A DNA stretch of 64,000 nucleotides from Rhizobium glycinendophyticum (GTDB taxonomy: Bacteria > Pseudomonadota > Alphaproteobacteria > Rhizobiales > Rhizobiaceae): positions 2,728,001 through 2,792,000 of the forward strand of contig NZ_VFYP01000001.1 of assembly GCF_006443685.1 (NCBI RefSeq). The letters run 5' to 3'. Within the stretch, counting starts at the first letter, position 1. The number at the start of each line of letters is the position of its first letter. A program made the position numbers and the translations under genes. Shown one piece after another: positions 60,297-64,000 of this stretch. The notes beneath the pieces are model-generated. The model was not told where the DNA came from. It saw only the letters and a list, made by a program, of their open reading frames with translations, and did no database searches.

Positions 60297-62984
60297 ATGG
60301 CGGGAAAGACGAACAATTCGGTCGCGCGGGACGGTTGGCGCAACCGCCTGCAGATCATCATTCCGAGCGTTCTCGTGCTTTTCGCCGTGGCTGTGCTCGC
60401 CTTTTATGCAGACAGCCAGCAACGTCAGATTGACCGTGAATACAGCCGCAGCGCCGTGCAGGAACAGCTCGGCCTTATCCGGACCAAGCTGGAAGGCAAT
60501 ATCAACGCTAATATCCGCCTGCTTCAGGGTGTCGTCGCCGTCATCAGCACCGACCCCTATGTCTCGCAATACCGCTTCAGCACGCTCGCCGAGAACCTGC
60601 TGGAGAACCCCTCGCAGATCCGCAATATCGTGGCAGCCCCTGATCTGGTCAACGCATTCGTTTATCCTTACGAACGCAACCGCAGCTTCATCGGCATGCA
60701 CCTGCTGAGCAGTCCGGCAGAACTGAAATTGCTGCGGTCCCTCAAGAGCGGCCAGACGGTCATCCAGGGGCCGACCCCCCTGAACAATGGATCGCAGGGA
60801 CTGGTGGTCACGCTGCCCGTCGGCATGATCAACGACGTTGGCGAGCCTCGCTTCTGGGGAGGCCTGGTCGGCGTGATTGATTTGCCCCGTCTTTATGACG
60901 ACAGCGGATTGCTCGCCAATGATCTGCCCTTGCGACTCGTCGTCGCCAAGAAAAATGCCGATTACACCCGATCATCGATCATCTTCGGCGACCATTATGT
61001 CCTCGACAGCGATCCTGTACGCATGGTGATCGACCTCGGCAACGACCAGTGGACGATTGCCGCCATTCCGTCGGAAGGCTGGAACAAAGGGACACCCCGG
61101 TCAAACTTCCTACGCCTGATGGTGCTCCTGGTGGCGACCATGATCTGCGCGACGGTGATCTGGGTTGCGCTGCTCATGTCGGAGCGGCAGAAAAACTATG
61201 GCGCCCTGCGCGAACGGGAGGAGCAGCTGAGAGCGGTATCGCACCGCTTGGGTCTCGCCCTAGAAACCTCCAGCATCGGCATATGGGAACTCGATCTCGC
61301 CTCCGGCGATATCCAGTGGGATGACCGCATGTACCAGCTCTACGGCGTCGATCGCAATGTCCGCACCTGTTACGATGTCTGGAAGTCTTGCGTTCACCCT
61401 GATGATCTCGTCCACGCAGACACTTGCCTTGCGGAGGCCATCAAGCAAGGAACGAACTACGAAACCCAGTTCAGAATCTTTCGCGAAGGCGGGGAGATAC
61501 GCCATATTCGTGCCGTCGGCACGGCCTTCCGCAACCCGCAAGGGGCCATCAGCGTACTCGGCGTCAATTGGGATGTCAGCGCAGATGTTATTCTTCAGGA
61601 GGAACTGCGCGAGGCCCAGCGGCAGACGGAGCAGCAGAACGCCGCCCTTGATACCGCGCGCCGCCGCATGGAGTACAATTCGCTGCACGACGCGTTGACG
61701 GGGCTGCCGAACCGTCGTTTCCTTGACCAGACGCTGGCGACTTTCCCGAAGGACGGAACTGAGCGACAGCACCTGACGGTGCTCCATCTCGACCTCGACC
61801 GCTTCAAGGAAATCAACGACACCCTCGGCCATGGCGCCGGCGACGCGATCCTGCGCCATGTCGCCGACGAGTTGAAGCAATGCGTCGAGCCGCAGGATTT
61901 CGTTGCCCGCATCGGCGGGGACGAATTCGTTGTCGTCTGCGCCCGACATCTGCGCTCGGATGAATCCTCGGCACTCGGCGAGCGGATTGTGGCCGCGATC
62001 AACCAGCCCATCGTCTACAACGGTCACGAATGCCGCGTCGGCGCCTCCATCGGCATCGCCACGCAGCCGGAAGCCGCCATTCCGCCCGAACAACTGCTGG
62101 TGAATGCGGACATCGCCCTCTACGAGGCCAAGCGCCGCGGCCGGAATCGCGTCGAACATTTCAACGACAGTCTGCGCGCTCGCACGATCAACGTGAAGCA
62201 GACGGCCGACGCCATCCTGCGCTCGCTCGGCGAAGATGACTTCGTTGCCTGGTACCAGCCGCAGTTCGATGCCACCACGCTGGAGATCAACGGCGCCGAA
62301 GCACTTGCCCGCTGGAACCACCCGAAAAAGGGCATCCTTACACCCGATAAATTCCTCGATATTGCCGAAAGCCTCAACGTCGTCGCACAGATCGACGCCG
62401 CTATTCTGGAGCAAGCCCTGACCCAGCTATCGCGCTGGAAAGCCCTGGGCCTCGGGATCGGACATGTCTCGGTCAACATCTCGGCGCAGCGCCTGTTCGA
62501 AGACAAGCTGATCGACAGGCTGGAGACCCTGTCGCTGCAGCCGGGCAGCCTGTCCTTCGAACTGCTGGAATCGATCTCCTTCGATGACAAGGCCGATGCC
62601 GTGGCTGAAAGCCTGGAGCGGATCAGGGCTCATGGCATCGCCATCGAGATCGATGATTTCGGCACCGGCTATGCCTCGATCCTGTCGCTGATCAAGCTTT
62701 CGCCGAGCCGGTTGAAGATCGACCGCCAGTTGGTCGCCCCGATCGTCACCAACGCCACCCAGCGCCGCCTGATCAGTTCGATCGTCGATATCGGCCGTTC
62801 CTTCGGCATCGGTATCGTGGCCGAAGGTGTCGAGACGATGGAACATGCGGCAATCCTGCGCGACCTCGGCTGCCACACCCTGCAGGGCTACGCGCTTGCC
62901 CGGCCAATGAGCGCGGACGCCTTCGCCGAATTCGCCCAGCGCCACGCACAGAGCCGCGAAATCCCGATACCCCGCATTGCGTGA
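60297..62984 (+). CDS. Membrane GGDEF-EAL protein with periplasmic sensor and PAS
   Basis: 895 residues: helix 1 at about 19-38, a periplasmic CHASE-like region (40-270), helix 2 at about 271-293, a PAS domain (about 318-430), GGDEF domain with intact GGDEF at 540-544, and EAL with EALARWNHP at 668-676 plus DDFGTGYAS and EGVE. It can therefore both make and degrade cyclic di-GMP. The inhibitory RxxD site upstream of GGDEF is EPQD, so product feedback may be lost. Stands alone after preA. Confidence 0.9.
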   Translation: MAGKTNNSVARDGWRNRLQIIIPSVLVLFAVAVLAFYADSQQRQIDREYSRSAVQEQLGLIRTKLEGNINANIRLLQGVVAVISTDPYVSQYRFSTLAENLLENPSQIRNIVAAPDLVNAFVYPYERNRSFIGMHLLSSPAELKLLRSLKSGQTVIQGPTPLNNGSQGLVVTLPVGMINDVGEPRFWGGLVGVIDLPRLYDDSGLLANDLPLRLVVAKKNADYTRSSIIFGDHYVLDSDPVRMVIDLGNDQWTIAAIPSEGWNKGTPRSNFLRLMVLLVATMICATVIWVALLMSERQKNYGALREREEQLRAVSHRLGLALETSSIGIWELDLASGDIQWDDRMYQLYGVDRNVRTCYDVWKSCVHPDDLVHADTCLAEAIKQGTNYETQFRIFREGGEIRHIRAVGTAFRNPQGAISVLGVNWDVSADVILQEELREAQRQTEQQNAALDTARRRMEYNSLHDALTGLPNRRFLDQTLATFPKDGTERQHLTVLHLDLDRFKEINDTLGHGAGDAILRHVADELKQCVEPQDFVARIGGDEFVVVCARHLRSDESSALGERIVAAINQPIVYNGHECRVGASIGIATQPEAAIPPEQLLVNADIALYEAKRRGRNRVEHFNDSLRARTINVKQTADAILRSLGEDDFVAWYQPQFDATTLEINGAEALARWNHPKKGILTPDKFLDIAESLNVVAQIDAAILEQALTQLSRWKALGLGIGHVSVNISAQRLFEDKLIDRLETLSLQPGSLSFELLESISFDDKADAVAESLERIRAHGIAIEIDDFGTGYASILSLIKLSPSRLKIDRQLVAPIVTNATQRRLISSIVDIGRSFGIGIVAEGVETMEHAAILRDLGCHTLQGYALARPMSADAFAEFAQRHAQSREIPIPRIA

Positions 62985-63013
62985 TGCGTCTCAGGAGTTC
63001 GTGAAAGACACCC

Positions 63014-63655
63014 TCAGCCCCCGAACAGGTCGAGGCTCTGGCCGGCGGCTACGGCGGCATAGGCGAGCGCGCCGAAATAAAGAAGCGCCAGCACCACCAT
63101 CAGATGTCCTGCGGCAACCACCGCGCCGTCCCGCTGAGAAATCCCGGTGGAGAGCAGCAGGATCGCCACCCCCGGCAGCGTGTTGGAAAACGGGATGAAG
63201 GAAAGCGGCATCATCAAAAGAACGCCGGCTGCCGTCAGCACCAGCCCGTTGATTCGGTTCACCACGGCACCGGTCGTCAGCCCGAGCAGTCGCGGCCGAA
63301 CATAACGGTCGACCTTGCGCAGGATCTTCAGGCCGCGCTCCAGCACCGGCACCAGACGACCGGTGTCGAGCTGGCGGTCCGCGACCTTGGCCGGAAGCCA
63401 GGGAAAGCGATTGAAGGTGATTGCGACGCCGATCAGTACGATGCCTGCGCCGAAGACAGTGGACACGCCCGGGATCGACACAGGGACAAGGAAGGGGAGC
63501 GACAGAAGTCCGCACAGCAAGAGCAGCCCGCTTTCCCCCATAATCTGCAGGATCTGCCTGAGCGTGACGTGCTCGCCGTCCATCGAGGCGATCACCTCTT
63601 CCAACACGGCACTGGTGCTTCGGTCTGTATCCTGGAAACCGATCTTCGTTGTCAT
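63014..63655 (-). CDS. exoD: ExoD-family membrane protein
   Basis: 213 residues with about four hydrophobic segments (40-70, 72-85, 132-165, 180-205) and the ExoD pattern LRQILQIMGESGLLLLCGLL and MPLSFIPFSNTLPGVAILLL. ExoD was defined in Sinorhizobium meliloti as needed for normal exopolysaccharide and nodule invasion. Convergent with the GGDEF-EAL gene. Confidence 0.85.
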   Translation of the reverse strand: MTTKIGFQDTDRSTSAVLEEVIASMDGEHVTLRQILQIMGESGLLLLCGLLSLPFLVPVSIPGVSTVFGAGIVLIGVAITFNRFPWLPAKVADRQLDTGRLVPVLERGLKILRKVDRYVRPRLLGLTTGAVVNRINGLVLTAAGVLLMMPLSFIPFSNTLPGVAILLLSTGISQRDGAVVAAGHLMVVLALLYFGALAYAAVAAGQSLDLFGG

Positions 63656-63799
63656 CAGGGCCGCTTTCGATTAACTCCGGGACGGATCTGTCAGAGGCGA
63701 CGCAATGCGGCGGCACCTCAAGCCGCAGATGAATGAGAATGCCGGTCAGGTCAAGTCACGCCAGCGAGGATGACGGAGACCCGGGCCCCGAGATGAAGC

Positions 63800-64000
63800 A
63801 TGACCGAGAACCTCGACCTCCCTGCCGCCCCCGCCAATCGTCATACCGTCCATGCCAAGGGCCGAGAAAAGCTCCTGGCCCATGCGGCCATGCTGCTCTT
63901 TGCCGCTCTGATCGCCGGTTCCTTCTCCTTCGGCGGCATGGCGGCCCAGCATCTCGAAGCTGGTCCGCTGACGCTCTGGCGCTACCTGATGACCATGGTC
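63800..64000 (+). CDS. EamA-family transporter, 5' end only
   Basis: 67 residues before the window ends: a polar N-terminus MTENLDLPAAPANRHTVHAK, then the first helix MLLFAALIAGSFSFGGMAAQ and the LTLWRYL motif of EamA/RhaT-type permeases. Start chosen at 63800; no strong ribosome binding site is seen. Confidence 0.7.
   Translation, partial: MTENLDLPAAPANRHTVHAKGREKLLAHAAMLLFAALIAGSFSFGGMAAQHLEAGPLTLWRYLMTMV

Overview
The window is GC-rich, gene-dense chromosomal DNA that looks like a member of the Rhizobiaceae (Rhizobium/Agrobacterium/Ensifer group). The evidence is a eukaryote-type glutamine synthetase GlnII with a sigma-54/NtrC-type promoter and a DUF2735 partner, an ExoD-family protein, a DUF1127 protein, the typical rhizobial palindromic repeats (4461-4774), and purine and pyrimidine catabolic genes of the alphaproteobacterial type. 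Species cannot be named from the sequence alone. I see no rRNA, CRISPR array, insertion sequence or prophage.

Layout. 1-2.9 kb: the end of a methionine aminopeptidase, a luciferase-like flavin oxidoreductase and 3-hydroxybutyrate dehydrogenase. 2.9-31 kb: a dispersed but complete oxidative purine route. guaD and xdhABC make urate; puuD, uraH, uraD, puuE, alc and allA carry it to glyoxylate plus urea. Between these lie two LysR regulators, a lactate-dehydrogenase-like FMN enzyme, a TetR/membrane-protein pair, a three-domain putative cell-wall hydrolase, glnII, an alcohol dehydrogenase, a MerR/MFS pair, DUF1989 and DUF1045 proteins, and two toxin-antitoxin loci (MntA-HepT with a broken hepT, and HigBA). 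31-37 kb: a divergent pair resembling the two halves of MnmC, then a 1344-residue cytoplasmic hybrid histidine kinase with about six PAS-like regions. 37-45 kb: an MttB-family methyltransferase, a WYL regulator, a HEAT-repeat DNA-alkylation-repair-like protein, and a PepSY/cytochrome b/two-component module. 45-48 kb: a RhlE-type RNA helicase with a structured leader and two membrane proteins. 48.5-52.4 kb: an ATP-grasp/alpha-E/transglutaminase operon followed by a J-domain-like gene. 52.4-57 kb: a MarR regulator, tRNA-Arg(CCG), an ABC-F protein, truncated haemoglobin and small genes. 57.4-60 kb: preT-preA for pyrimidine reduction. 60-64 kb: a GGDEF-EAL protein, ExoD and the start of an EamA transporter.

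How the genes fit together. Purine degradation releases urea and glyoxylate, pyrimidine reduction starts in preT-preA, and glnII assimilates ammonia under what looks like NtrC control, so much of the window concerns nitrogen salvage. The most unusual points are: a type VII toxin-antitoxin locus joined by 4-bp overlaps to allA-uraH, with hepT split by one missing base; HigBA with an operator between -35 and -10 and an apparently leaderless toxin start; a perfect 27-bp palindrome that begins on a stop codon; the ATP-grasp operon with an adjacent J-domain gene; and a structured rhlE leader.
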